Below are positions 1 through 6,244 of a stretch of 7,325 nt of DNA, piece by piece; position 1 is the stretch's first letter, and every line of letters begins with the position of its first letter. Where the stretch lies: positions 1 to 7,325 of the forward strand of contig JAACEA010000280.1 in the NCBI GenBank assembly GCA_009936695.1, given 5' to 3'. The translations under genes and the position numbers were made by a program. The stretch is from Planctomycetia bacterium. GTDB taxonomy: Bacteria; Planctomycetota; Phycisphaerae; Phycisphaerales; SM1A02. The notes beneath the pieces were generated by a model that searched no databases, was not told where the DNA came from, and was given only the letters and a program-made list of their open reading frames with translations.

Positions 1-163
1 ATACGTCATACGAAACAATTCGCATATAGAAGAACGACAGGCGGGGAGAAGTTATGTAATACCAGTGCAAGACTTTGCTATGTGCGCCCTCTCTCGAGAG
101 ATGGAACTCGATCAGCTCCGCGATTTCAGGTTCATCTTCAACGATCAGGACGCCTGCCGGCAT
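1..163 (-). CDS. Response regulator receiver domain, N-terminal fragment (runs off or broken at the window edge)
   Basis: The reading frame opens at an ATG at 163 and stays open to the edge of the window. Residues 5-22 read VLIVEDEPEIAELIEFHL, the first beta strand, acidic pocket (E9, D10) and first helix of a CheY/OmpR-type receiver domain; G26 also falls where PhoB has its glycine. A strong Shine-Dalgarno site (GAGGAGA, minus strand, 177-171) sits about 7 bases before the ATG, which fixes the start. From about residue 28 the translation (HSKVLHWYYITS...) no longer resembles a receiver: there is no second strand, and residues 47-53 show no LLD phospho-acceptor segment. The DNA there (1-80) is visibly richer in A and T. 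The gene is therefore either interrupted near 80-85 or joined to foreign sequence by assembly. The output domain lies outside the window, so its regulatory target is unknown. It lies downstream of anmK on the same strand, 80 bases away. Confidence 0.6.
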   Translation of the reverse strand, partial: MPAGVLIVEDEPEIAELIEFHLSREGAHSKVLHWYYITSPRLSFFYMRIVSYDV

Positions 164-170
164 GGACGAA

Positions 171-177
171 TCTCCTC
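171..177 (-). promoter_or_regulatory. Shine-Dalgarno site of the response-regulator gene
   Basis: On the minus strand the bases GAGGAGA lie 7 bases before the ATG at 163. This is the best ribosome binding site in the window and the main support for a real start here despite the short fragment. Confidence 0.65.
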
Positions 178-193
178 GAAGTCCTCAGACACC

Positions 194-223
194 ATTGTCG
201 ATGCCGCAGCCCGGCCGTGGCAA
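194..223 (-). promoter_or_regulatory. Possible promoter for the response-regulator gene
   Basis: On the minus strand, TTGCCA (223-218) is followed after 18 bases by GACAAT (199-194), which keeps the key A2 and final AT of a -10 element. Transcription would start near 187, giving a leader of about 24 bases. The -10 resembles the GACACT proposed for recA in this window. It is a weak match made by eye, and read-through from anmK is equally possible. Confidence 0.3.
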
Positions 224-243
224 GTGTTCGATTTGCAGCGTGT

Positions 244-1395
244 TCAGGCTTTGTCAAGAAAACCCAGCCCGCACCATCTTCCAACGGGAATCGGCGGCTC
301 GCGGCGGCCGGTCGAGGTCGGATCCGTGATCGGAACACCGTCAAGGGCGAGCAGACCGAGGATCGCCATCGCGGCGGCCTCGCGGGCCTGCGCGGGAACG
401 TCGATTTCGTCGGAAACGCGGACCGGGCAATCGGTCCGGCCCTCGATCTCCATGACCAGGCGTCGGTTGAGAACACCGCCACCCGCGAGCACGAGCTCGG
501 TGGGGCGTGGGATGCCGCGGTCGTTGCAGCGGGACTCGATGCAGTCGATCAGGGACGACGCGACGGCGTGATGCAGGGTTGCGAGCCCGTCCGCCGGGGA
601 GGCCGCGGACCGAGCGATCTCGATCGCGTGTTCCCGCATCTCGTCGCCGTCGCCTCCGGACCGTCCAGCCTGAAACAATCCCGAGATCGAATCTCGAAGT
701 CGCGATGCGGCCTCGGCGTCAGGGGTACCGGCCATCGCGACCTCGCCGTCGACGTCGAAAGGCGTTCCCAGCAGCGCTTCGGCCGCGGCGTCGAGGACAT
801 GATTGCAGGGGCAGCAGTCGAATCCTTCGACGTCGACGAAGCGTTCGGTCTCGATCTCGGGGACGTCAGGGAGCACGGTCACGTTCACGAAGCCGCCGAG
901 GTTGACGATGGCGAGCGTTCCCTCGGGCACGCGGTGATCGTGGTAGAGAACCGCATCCGCCCGGGGAGTGATCGGCGCACCTGCGCCACCTCCTGCGAGG
1001 TCCGCGCCACGGAGATCGTGAACGACCGGGCATGCCGCCTCGCGAACGATCGGCCAGGGATCGAGGAGTTGAAGGGAGTCGGGCGGCGCGTGGGTCACGG
1101 TCTGGCCGTGGGCGGCGACGAGTGCGAGGGACCGCTCGCCACGGCATCGGTTCAGCAGTTCGGCGTGCAGCTCGCCGAACCGTCGCGACAGGCGAGTGAT
1201 CTGGGCGGCGGTCATCGCTTCGCCCCGGGCGAATGCGGTCAGCGCCGGCCGCAGGTCGTCAAGCGGTGCATGGACGTGGTCGACGATCCTCGCCGAGAGC
1301 GTGGTCCCGAAACCGCGCGCCTCGATCACGGCGGCATCGATGCCGTCGACGCTGGTCCCCGTCATGAAGCCCACCGCGTATCGAGGATCGTTCAT
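244..1395 (-). CDS. anmK: Anhydro-N-acetylmuramic acid kinase (AnmK)
   Basis: AnmK uses ATP to open and phosphorylate 1,6-anhydro-MurNAc, giving MurNAc-6-phosphate in cytoplasmic recycling of peptidoglycan. The 383-residue product is close to the roughly 370 usual for the family. Visible motifs are the N-terminal phosphate loop [13 protein letters not shown] (9-21), HGQT (96-99), [15 protein letters not shown] (127-141, family form DFRxxDxAxGGxGAP), NLGGFVN (165-171), the catalytic-aspartate segment GFDCCPCN (191-198, D193 the likely base), LAGGGVLN (303-310) and a C-terminal [14 protein letters not shown] helix (334-347). The frame is open upstream to 1530, but I chose the ATG at 1395 because the kinase fold starts directly after it and the extension would overlap the divergent neighbour. 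No clear Shine-Dalgarno site precedes it. The usual GFDTGPGN is altered to GFDCCPCN, yet the rest of the fold is intact, so activity is likely. It is divergent from the UDP-glucuronate decarboxylase gene, with a gap of 112 bases. Confidence 0.9.
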   Translation of the reverse strand: MNDPRYAVGFMTGTSVDGIDAAVIEARGFGTTLSARIVDHVHAPLDDLRPALTAFARGEAMTAAQITRLSRRFGELHAELLNRCRGERSLALVAAHGQTVTHAPPDSLQLLDPWPIVREAACPVVHDLRGADLAGGGAGAPITPRADAVLYHDHRVPEGTLAIVNLGGFVNVTVLPDVPEIETERFVDVEGFDCCPCNHVLDAAAEALLGTPFDVDGEVAMAGTPDAEAASRLRDSISGLFQAGRSGGDGDEMREHAIEIARSAASPADGLATLHHAVASSLIDCIESRCNDRGIPRPTELVLAGGGVLNRRLVMEIEGRTDCPVRVSDEIDVPAQAREAAAMAILGLLALDGVPITDPTSTGRREPPIPVGRWCGLGFLDKA

Positions 1396-1493
1396 TCGGC
1401 GGAATCCCGGTTTGAACAAGGGGACCGTGACGGGGAACGCCGATACTCTATCGTCGCCGGGCGAGGTCCCGGCGTCGACGCTCATTGCCCCAC

Positions 1494-1499
1494 AGGAAG
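1494..1499 (+). promoter_or_regulatory. Shine-Dalgarno site of the UDP-glucuronate decarboxylase gene
   Basis: AGGAAG lies 8 bases before the ATG at 1508. It decides this start over the open frame that extends back to 1196, since that extension would lie antisense to the start of anmK. Confidence 0.6.
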
Positions 1500-1507
1500 C
1501 AGACTCG

Positions 1508-2479
1508 ATGCTCAAGCGGATTCTCGTCACCGGCGGTGCAGGTTTTCTCGGTTCGCATCTCTGCGACCGGCTGGTCGAGCAGGGTAATCAGGTGATCTGC
1601 CTCGACAATCTCTTCACAAGCCAGAAGTCGAACATCGAGCATCTGATCGGTCGTCCGAACTTCGAATTCGTCCGTCACGACGTGATCGATCCCTACAAGG
1701 TCGAGGTCGACCAGATCTACAACCTCGCCTGTCCCGCCGCCCCCGGGCACTACCAGTACAACCCGATCAAGACGATCAAGACCTCCGTGATGGGGGCGAT
1801 CAACATGCTCGGGCTCGCCAAGCGACTGAACGCGAGGATTCTGCAGGCCTCGACCAGCGAGGTCTACGGTGATCCCGAGATCCATCCGCAGCCGGAGTCC
1901 TACCGGGGCAGCGTGAACCCGATCGGGATCCGCGCCTGCTACGACGAGGGGAAGCGGGCGGCCGAGACGCTGATGTTCGACTACCACCGGCAGAACAAGG
2001 TCAACGTCCGCGTGGTCCGGATCTTCAACACCTACGGCCCGAGAATGCATCCCTACGACGGCCGGGTGGTGAGCAACTTCATCCGACAGGCGTTGGCTGG
2101 AGAACCGATCACGATCTACGGCGATGGATCGCAGTCCCGCTCCTTCTGTTATTGCGACGATCTCCTCGATGCGATCATGGGCATGATGAACGGCCCCGAT
2201 GACTTCCACGGCCCCGTGAACATCGGCAATCCCGGCGAGTTCACCATCCGCGAACTCGCGGAGCTGGTGGTCGAGATCGCGGGCACCGGGGTCGAGATCG
2301 TGCAGGCTCGCCCGCTCCCGCAGGACGATCCCCTCCAGCGACAGCCCGACATCACGCTGGCGCGGGAGAAACTGGGTTGGGAGCCGAGGATCGCGCTGCG
2401 TGAGGGGCTCCAGCGGACGATCGACTGGTTCCGCAACGCCGATCTCTCGCAGTACCGGCCGCCGACGCCGCACTATTGA
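1508..2479 (+). CDS. UDP-glucuronate decarboxylase (UDP-xylose synthase), extended SDR family
   Basis: The product oxidises UDP-glucuronate at C4 with bound NAD+, decarboxylates it and reduces the intermediate to UDP-xylose, a precursor for envelope or secreted polysaccharides. It is 323 residues, the normal length of a single-domain bacterial enzyme. The sequence shows the dinucleotide-binding [10 protein letters not shown] (8-17), with glycines 9, 12 and 15; the acidic CLDNLFT (31-37) that follows beta-2; TSEVYGDP (116-123), with the Ser/Glu used in catalysis; the SDR pair Y145 and K149 in [19 protein letters not shown] (171-180); and [11 protein letters not shown] (205-215), whose R211 probably matches the arginine ArnA and human UXS use for decarboxylation. 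These features separate it from dTDP-glucose dehydratases and GalE-type epimerases. Its 3' end faces the glycosyltransferase gene across 31 bases, with no convincing terminator between them. The two may serve the same polysaccharide, but that is inference from proximity. Confidence 0.93.
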   Translation: MLKRILVTGGAGFLGSHLCDRLVEQGNQVICLDNLFTSQKSNIEHLIGRPNFEFVRHDVIDPYKVEVDQIYNLACPAAPGHYQYNPIKTIKTSVMGAINMLGLAKRLNARILQASTSEVYGDPEIHPQPESYRGSVNPIGIRACYDEGKRAAETLMFDYHRQNKVNVRVVRIFNTYGPRMHPYDGRVVSNFIRQALAGEPITIYGDGSQSRSFCYCDDLLDAIMGMMNGPDDFHGPVNIGNPGEFTIRELAELVVEIAGTGVEIVQARPLPQDDPLQRQPDITLAREKLGWEPRIALREGLQRTIDWFRNADLSQYRPPTPHY

Positions 2480-2510
2480 GCCGCGCGGGGGATCCGTTCG
2501 CGGACGGGGT

Positions 2511-3476
2511 TCAGATTCGCCAGAGACGGGCGGCGGATCTCGGCGACACGACGGTACACGCGGCGCCGACGAGGAACATTCCGTAGTAGGCCGTCATGAT
2601 CATCATGATCGGGGGAAGCTCCATCGCGGAGGCCCCGATGTCATGGCGTTGACGCATCGCGACCCGGGCCGTCTGCCGGATTCGCCTTCGGGCATGTCGA
2701 AGGGAGCTGCCGATCATCGACCAGCGCGGGCGATCGCGTCGTCGTGCATCGGCGACGTGGTCACGACCCTCGGCGAGCGCTCGGACGGCGAGGTGTCCGA
2801 TCGTGGTCGCGGGGGGTGGGTGACTCACGGTGGCTGCGTACGCCAACGCGACCTGCGAGCCATCGAGGTGTCGGTCGGCAAGCCATCGCTGGCATGAGCC
2901 TCGCGTCGCGCCGTCCGGAAGCATGGGGAAGGGATTCGCCAGGAACTCGGTTCGGCGGACGAGAAGATTGTTCGCGAAGATGAACTCCGCGGGATCGACG
3001 ATCCGTCGGATGCGTGGCCGAACGGGGAAGAACCATCCAGCTGCGAATGCCCGACCGATCAGGGAGTCGGTGTCGACATAGGACACGCCGCCTACCGCGA
3101 TCCGATCGAAATCCGTCGCGAGTTCGGTGTGGAGGAGCCTCAGCCAGTCGGCGTCTGGAATCACGTCACTGTCGAGAAAGAGGAGGAGATCACCGGAAGC
3201 GCGGTTCGCGCCCTCGTTCTTCAGCTCGTAGTAATGCAGCCCCTCCGCAGTCTCGATCCGCCAGGCGATTCCGGCTTCGCGGCCCTTCGAGAGAATGGGC
3301 TCGACCGATCGCTGGAGGTCATTCACATCGACCGCCTCGGGGTCGACCAGGATGAGGATCTCCGTCTCGAGGTCCAGATCGGTGATCTGGCCCAGCACCG
3401 TGTTGAGCATGAGACATCCGCGGTCGTCTCCAGAGAGGATCGCGTTCTCCCACTCGATGATCACGGTGCAGTCCAC
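2511..3476 (-). CDS. Family 2-like glycosyltransferase with a C-terminal hydrophobic segment
   Basis: With a GTG start at 3476 the product is 321 residues. It begins VDCTVIIEWENAIL, matching the first beta strand of a GT-A nucleotide-sugar domain. GLHYYELKNEGANRASGDLLLFLDSDV (residues 79-105) follows the GT2 pattern of a conserved asparagine-arginine turn, then the metal-binding DSD (102-104). FIFANNLLVRRTEF (165-178) fits the region after the acceptor site. A clear E/D-D catalytic pair or QxxRW motif is not obvious, although CQRWLADR (195-202) lies in the right area. Near the C terminus, residues 290-310 are hydrophobic (IMMIMTAYYGMFLVGAAC), probably one membrane segment, so it may act at the inner face of the membrane. 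Donor and acceptor cannot be read from sequence. The frame stays open to an ATG at 3650, but that extension looks non-coding and would cover the recA promoter. Confidence 0.75.
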   Translation of the reverse strand: MDCTVIIEWENAILSGDDRGCLMLNTVLGQITDLDLETEILILVDPEAVDVNDLQRSVEPILSKGREAGIAWRIETAEGLHYYELKNEGANRASGDLLLFLDSDVIPDADWLRLLHTELATDFDRIAVGGVSYVDTDSLIGRAFAAGWFFPVRPRIRRIVDPAEFIFANNLLVRRTEFLANPFPMLPDGATRGSCQRWLADRHLDGSQVALAYAATVSHPPPATTIGHLAVRALAEGRDHVADARRRDRPRWSMIGSSLRHARRRIRQTARVAMRQRHDIGASAMELPPIMMIMTAYYGMFLVGAACTVVSPRSAARLWRI

Positions 3477-3483
3477 GGCTCGT

Positions 3484-3511
3484 ACTATGGATCCGTAAGT
3501 GACAATTCCAA
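3484..3511 (-). promoter_or_regulatory. Possible promoter of the glycosyltransferase gene
   Basis: On the minus strand, TTGGAA (3511-3506) is followed after 16 bases by CATAGT (3489-3484). The -10 ends only 7 bases before the proposed GTG start, so transcription would begin at or next to the start codon and the message would be leaderless or nearly so. The match is modest and was found by eye. Confidence 0.3.
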
Positions 3512-3521
3512 GGGGCCTTGG
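3508..3521. repeat. Short inverted repeat CCAAGG-GG-CCTTGG
   Basis: Two 6-base arms are separated by two Gs, partly overlapping the possible -35 of the glycosyltransferase gene. It could be an operator half-site pair. GGATCC occurs just outside it on both sides (3489-3494 and 3520-3525). It is short enough to be chance. Confidence 0.3.
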
Positions 3522-3607
3522 ATCCCCGTGGCGATTTTGGTTCGTGCTTCGGGCGCAGGCCGGGGTCACCGGGGTGTTTCGCCGCTCGGAATCCGTCTCT
3601 GGACGCC

Positions 3608-3636
3608 TTGACAGGCCCGGGCGGGGGGTCGACACT
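3608..3636 (+). promoter_or_regulatory. Sigma70-type promoter upstream of recA
   Basis: A perfect -35 hexamer TTGACA (3608-3613) is followed after exactly 17 bases by GACACT (3631-3636), which keeps A2, A4 and the final T of a -10 element. Transcription would start near 3643, directly at the first GAAC repeat, and give a leader of about 490 bases before recA. The -35 is the best in the window; the -10 is only a half match. Confidence 0.55.
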
Positions 3637-3642
3637 ATGTTT

Positions 3643-3659
3643 CCGAACAAAGACCGAAC
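3643..3659 (-). promoter_or_regulatory. Putative LexA (SOS) box 1, alphaproteobacterial type GTTC-N7-GTTC
   Basis: The plus strand reads CCGAAC, five bases, CCGAAC. That places GAAC at 3645-3648 and 3656-3659 with exactly 7 bases between, which is GTTC-N7-GTTC on the minus strand. This is the established LexA operator form of Alphaproteobacteria and differs from the palindromes of Enterobacteria (CTGT-N8-ACAG) and Firmicutes (GAAC-N4-GTTC). It begins at the predicted transcription start, where a bound repressor would block RNA polymerase. LexA itself is not in the window. Confidence 0.55.
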
Positions 3660-3684
3660 GGATTTCGGGGCTTTTTCCGATGAT

Positions 3685-3701
3685 GTTCGGTCAGCGTTCG
3701 G
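3685..3701 (+). promoter_or_regulatory. Putative LexA (SOS) box 2, alphaproteobacterial type GTTC-N7-GTTC
   Basis: GTTC lies at 3685-3688 and 3696-3699 with 7 bases between; both copies extend to GTTCGG. It mirrors box 1 in opposite orientation with centres 40 bases apart, close to four helical turns. The two 17-base sites match at 14 positions when one is reverse-complemented, so the pair is also an inverted repeat with a 25-base gap. Confidence 0.55.
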
Positions 3702-4131
3702 TATCCGCTCCGTGTGCTACCCGACGGCGAATCATGAAGATCCCCACCCTCTCAATCTCCACCACTTCGACGGACGCACCAACCCCATCCGGGGTCGACC
3801 GTCGGCGGACGCGTCGGTCGGGAGAATCCGCCGATTGCGGAGATCGGCTGGAGACGGGTTCTACGATTCGGACGCAGTTTCACGACCCGCCGATCGAGCG
3901 TCGTCGACACGCTCCGACCTTCAAGCGGAGCGCGAGATCCCCATGAGCCACTTGATCCAAGGGAGATCGGGTGGCTTCGGAGACGAGCCGGACGACGAAG
4001 AACGCCCGCCCGGATCATCCGACGCCCGCGACTCACCACGCAGAACCTCAGTCCCTCGAACCCCTCGACTCGACAAGAACCCGGATCACCGACGGATCGA
4101 TCCGACCATCGCAACGGAAGGCGAAGACACC
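3702..4131 (+). other. Long recA leader without an assignable gene
   Basis: The 430 bases between the second GTTC box and the recA start contain no convincing gene. The recA frame is open throughout and has an ATG at 3943, but codon use here is less GC-biased at third positions than in recA and the translation ([10 protein letters not shown]..., rich in R, S, D and P) has no domain. A 70-codon frame (3734-3946) ends in ATGA overlapping that ATG, which looks like chance. I see no second promoter, riboswitch or strong hairpin. It is probably a long untranslated leader. Confidence 0.45.
4116..4121 (+). promoter_or_regulatory. Shine-Dalgarno site of recA
   Basis: GGAAGG lies 10 bases before the ATG at 4132. 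It supports that start over the in-frame ATG at 4264, which has only AAGG before it, and over the upstream ATG at 3943. Confidence 0.55.
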
Positions 4132-5295
<1,164 letters not shown>

Positions 5296-5389
5296 CCATG
5301 ACGTTGTTCGACTCGGGCGATTCAGCCCGGTCGACCGGTCCTCCGGTTTGAATCGGTCCCGGAAATCGATCCCGACAGACGATCTGAAC

Positions 5390-5424
5390 ACACCCCTCCG
5401 TGCGGAAGTACGGAGGGGTGTTTT
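5390..5424 (+). terminator. Intrinsic terminator of recA
   Basis: Twelve perfectly paired bases (5390-5401 with 5410-5421) enclose an 8-base loop, and the 3' arm runs into TTTT (5421-5424). It lies 94 bases after the recA stop and separates recA from the tRNA gene. Confidence 0.88.
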
Positions 5425-5481
5425 CGAGAGTCCGGCAGGGGTTCCTTCGGTGACAGGGCATCGGGGAGACGGTTCGAGATG

Positions 5482-5509
5482 TTGACGCGTTCGGGGAATC
5501 GGCTACCCT
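5482..5509 (+). promoter_or_regulatory. Promoter of the tRNA-Leu gene
   Basis: TTGACG (5482-5487), a 16-base spacer and TACCCT (5504-5509) place the start near 5516, about 30 bases before the mature tRNA. The site lies directly between the recA terminator and the tRNA gene, which supports it. Confidence 0.6.
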
Positions 5510-5547
5510 GCGACGTTCCTCGCGAGCGAGGATTCCACCCAGGCCCC

Positions 5548-5633
5548 GCGGGTGTGGCGGAATTGGCAGACGCGCTAGATTCAGGTTCTAGTGGGAGTAA
5601 AATCCCGTGGAGGTTCGAGCCCTCTCACCCGCA
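5548..5633 (+). tRNA. tRNA-Leu (anticodon CAG)
   Basis: The 86-base sequence folds as a class II tRNA. The 7-bp acceptor stem pairs GCGGGTG (5548-5554) with CACCCGC (5626-5632), followed by discriminator A5633. The anticodon stem CTAGA/TCTAG (5575-5579, 5587-5591) closes the loop TTCAGGT, with anticodon CAG at 5582-5584 reading CUG. A long variable arm (TGGGAG...ATCCCG) marks a leucine, serine or tyrosine tRNA, and the anticodon selects leucine. The T stem GGAGG/CCTCT with one G-U pair holds the loop TTCGAGC. The CCA end is not encoded (TTC follows), so it must be added by tRNA nucleotidyltransferase. Confidence 0.96.
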
Positions 5634-5637
5634 TTCA

Positions 5638-5675
5638 CGAGAACGCCCCGTCCAGCGATGGACGGGGCGTTCTCG
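5638..5675 (+). terminator. Terminator-like hairpin after tRNA-Leu
   Basis: A perfect 16-bp stem (5638-5653 with 5660-5675) encloses the 6-base loop AGCGAT, only 4 bases after the tRNA. It is followed by TTGAATC and not a true T tract, so it may act by stem strength alone or as a processing or 3'-end-protecting structure. The symmetrical stem could also serve the minus-strand gene that ends at 5731, converging from the other side. Confidence 0.75.
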
Positions 5676-5730
5676 TTGAATCGGTTGGAGATCCCGGCGT
5701 TGGTCCGCCGTCGCTGGTGGCGAGGCCGGA

Positions 5731-6180
5731 TCAACCGGCGGTTCGCGCGTCACGGCCGTCGATCGACTCCTTGGAAACCGAGGAATCCGCGGTGTGGTCG
5801 TCGAATGCGCCTGCGGCGTGGAGGTACTCGATCTTCTCGATCCACCCCCGCGGAATCTTGGTGATCCCGCCCATCTGGTCGATGGTCATCGTGTCGGTGA
5901 CCGCGATCTGTTCCTCGTCGGCGTGAACCAGCAGGCCGATGGTGTGCACCGTGGTCAGCGGGCGTCGTGCGAACTCGAGCATCTCCTCGCAGTCCTCCCA
6001 GCCCGGCCCGCCCTGGCTCTCGGCATCCTTCCAGCGGATGGAGACCATCGCGTGCGGGTGACCGGACCCGACCTGCCCGGTCCGCTCGCCCTGGGGGCGC
6101 GACGCGGCATCGACCTCGCCCGACGGACGGTTTCCCGGGAGTCGGTGGGGGCCCTGATCGATCGGTTCTCGCGGTGTCAT
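5731..6180 (-). CDS. Hypothetical protein, 149 residues, with a conserved-looking C-terminal core
   Basis: I do not recognise a named family. The first 44 residues are polar, proline- and glycine-rich and probably disordered. Residues 45-120 look like a compact domain: MVSIRWKDAES (45-55), GPGWEDCEEML (58-68), TVHTIGLLVHADEEQIAVTDT (77-97) with two alternating hydrophobic strands, then GGITKIPRGWIEKIEYL (104-120). The tail is acidic and polar. There is no signal peptide or membrane segment, so it is presumably cytoplasmic. The ATG at 6180 is chosen because AAAGGA lies 6 bases before it; the frame remains open to 6399 but that part overlaps the upstream gene. It starts 64 bases after the stop of the upstream hypothetical gene, so the two are probably co-transcribed. 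The order of tryptophans and the IPRGWI ending recall small uncharacterised proteins of phages and bacteria, but I cannot name a family. Confidence 0.72.
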   Translation of the reverse strand: MTPREPIDQGPHRLPGNRPSGEVDAASRPQGERTGQVGSGHPHAMVSIRWKDAESQGGPGWEDCEEMLEFARRPLTTVHTIGLLVHADEEQIAVTDTMTIDQMGGITKIPRGWIEKIEYLHAAGAFDDHTADSSVSKESIDGRDARTAG

Positions 6181-6244
6181 GTCCGGTCCTTTCCACGCAT
6201 CTCGGGTCGCGACCCGGCGGCCGCGATCGCGACCACCTCTCTGG

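Noticed and set aside
1412..1452. Possible promoter between anmK and the decarboxylase (TTGAAC ... GATACTCTATC)
   Set aside because: The spacer is 24 bases or more for any -10 choice, and the -10-like palindrome has no matching -35 on either strand at a normal distance.
1196..1507. Extension of the UDP-glucuronate decarboxylase upstream
   Set aside because: The dinucleotide-binding fold starts at the ATG at 1508, which has its own AGGAAG site; the upstream frame is antisense to the start of anmK.
82..1587. Long plus-strand open frame antisense to anmK (501 codons)
   Set aside because: anmK has clear kinase motifs on the minus strand; this frame shows no domain and runs into the divergent gene.
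1448..2473. Long minus-strand open frame antisense to the UDP-glucuronate decarboxylase gene
   Set aside because: It is a shadow of a gene with unmistakable SDR motifs; its own translation has no recognisable fold.
2480..2510. Small hairpin (TCCG-TTCG-CGGA) between the convergent decarboxylase and glycosyltransferase genes
   Set aside because: The stem is only about 4 bp with no T tract on either side; too weak to call a terminator.
3477..3650. Extension of the glycosyltransferase to an ATG at 3650 (58 extra residues)
   Set aside because: The translation is rich in P, R and T without hydrophobic pattern, and would cover the recA promoter and GAAC repeats; the family domain starts right after the GTG at 3476.
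3734..3946. 70-codon frame in the recA leader ending in ATGA overlapping a second ATG
   Set aside because: No good ribosome site, composition rich in S, T, R and P without structure, and codon bias unlike the neighbours; probably chance in GC-rich DNA.
5472..5492. Two GTTC words near the tRNA promoter as another LexA box
   Set aside because: They are separated by 13 bases, not 7, so they do not fit the operator form.
5548..5633. tRNA-Leu as an integration site of a mobile element
   Set aside because: No integrase gene and no repeat of the tRNA 3' end is visible within the window.
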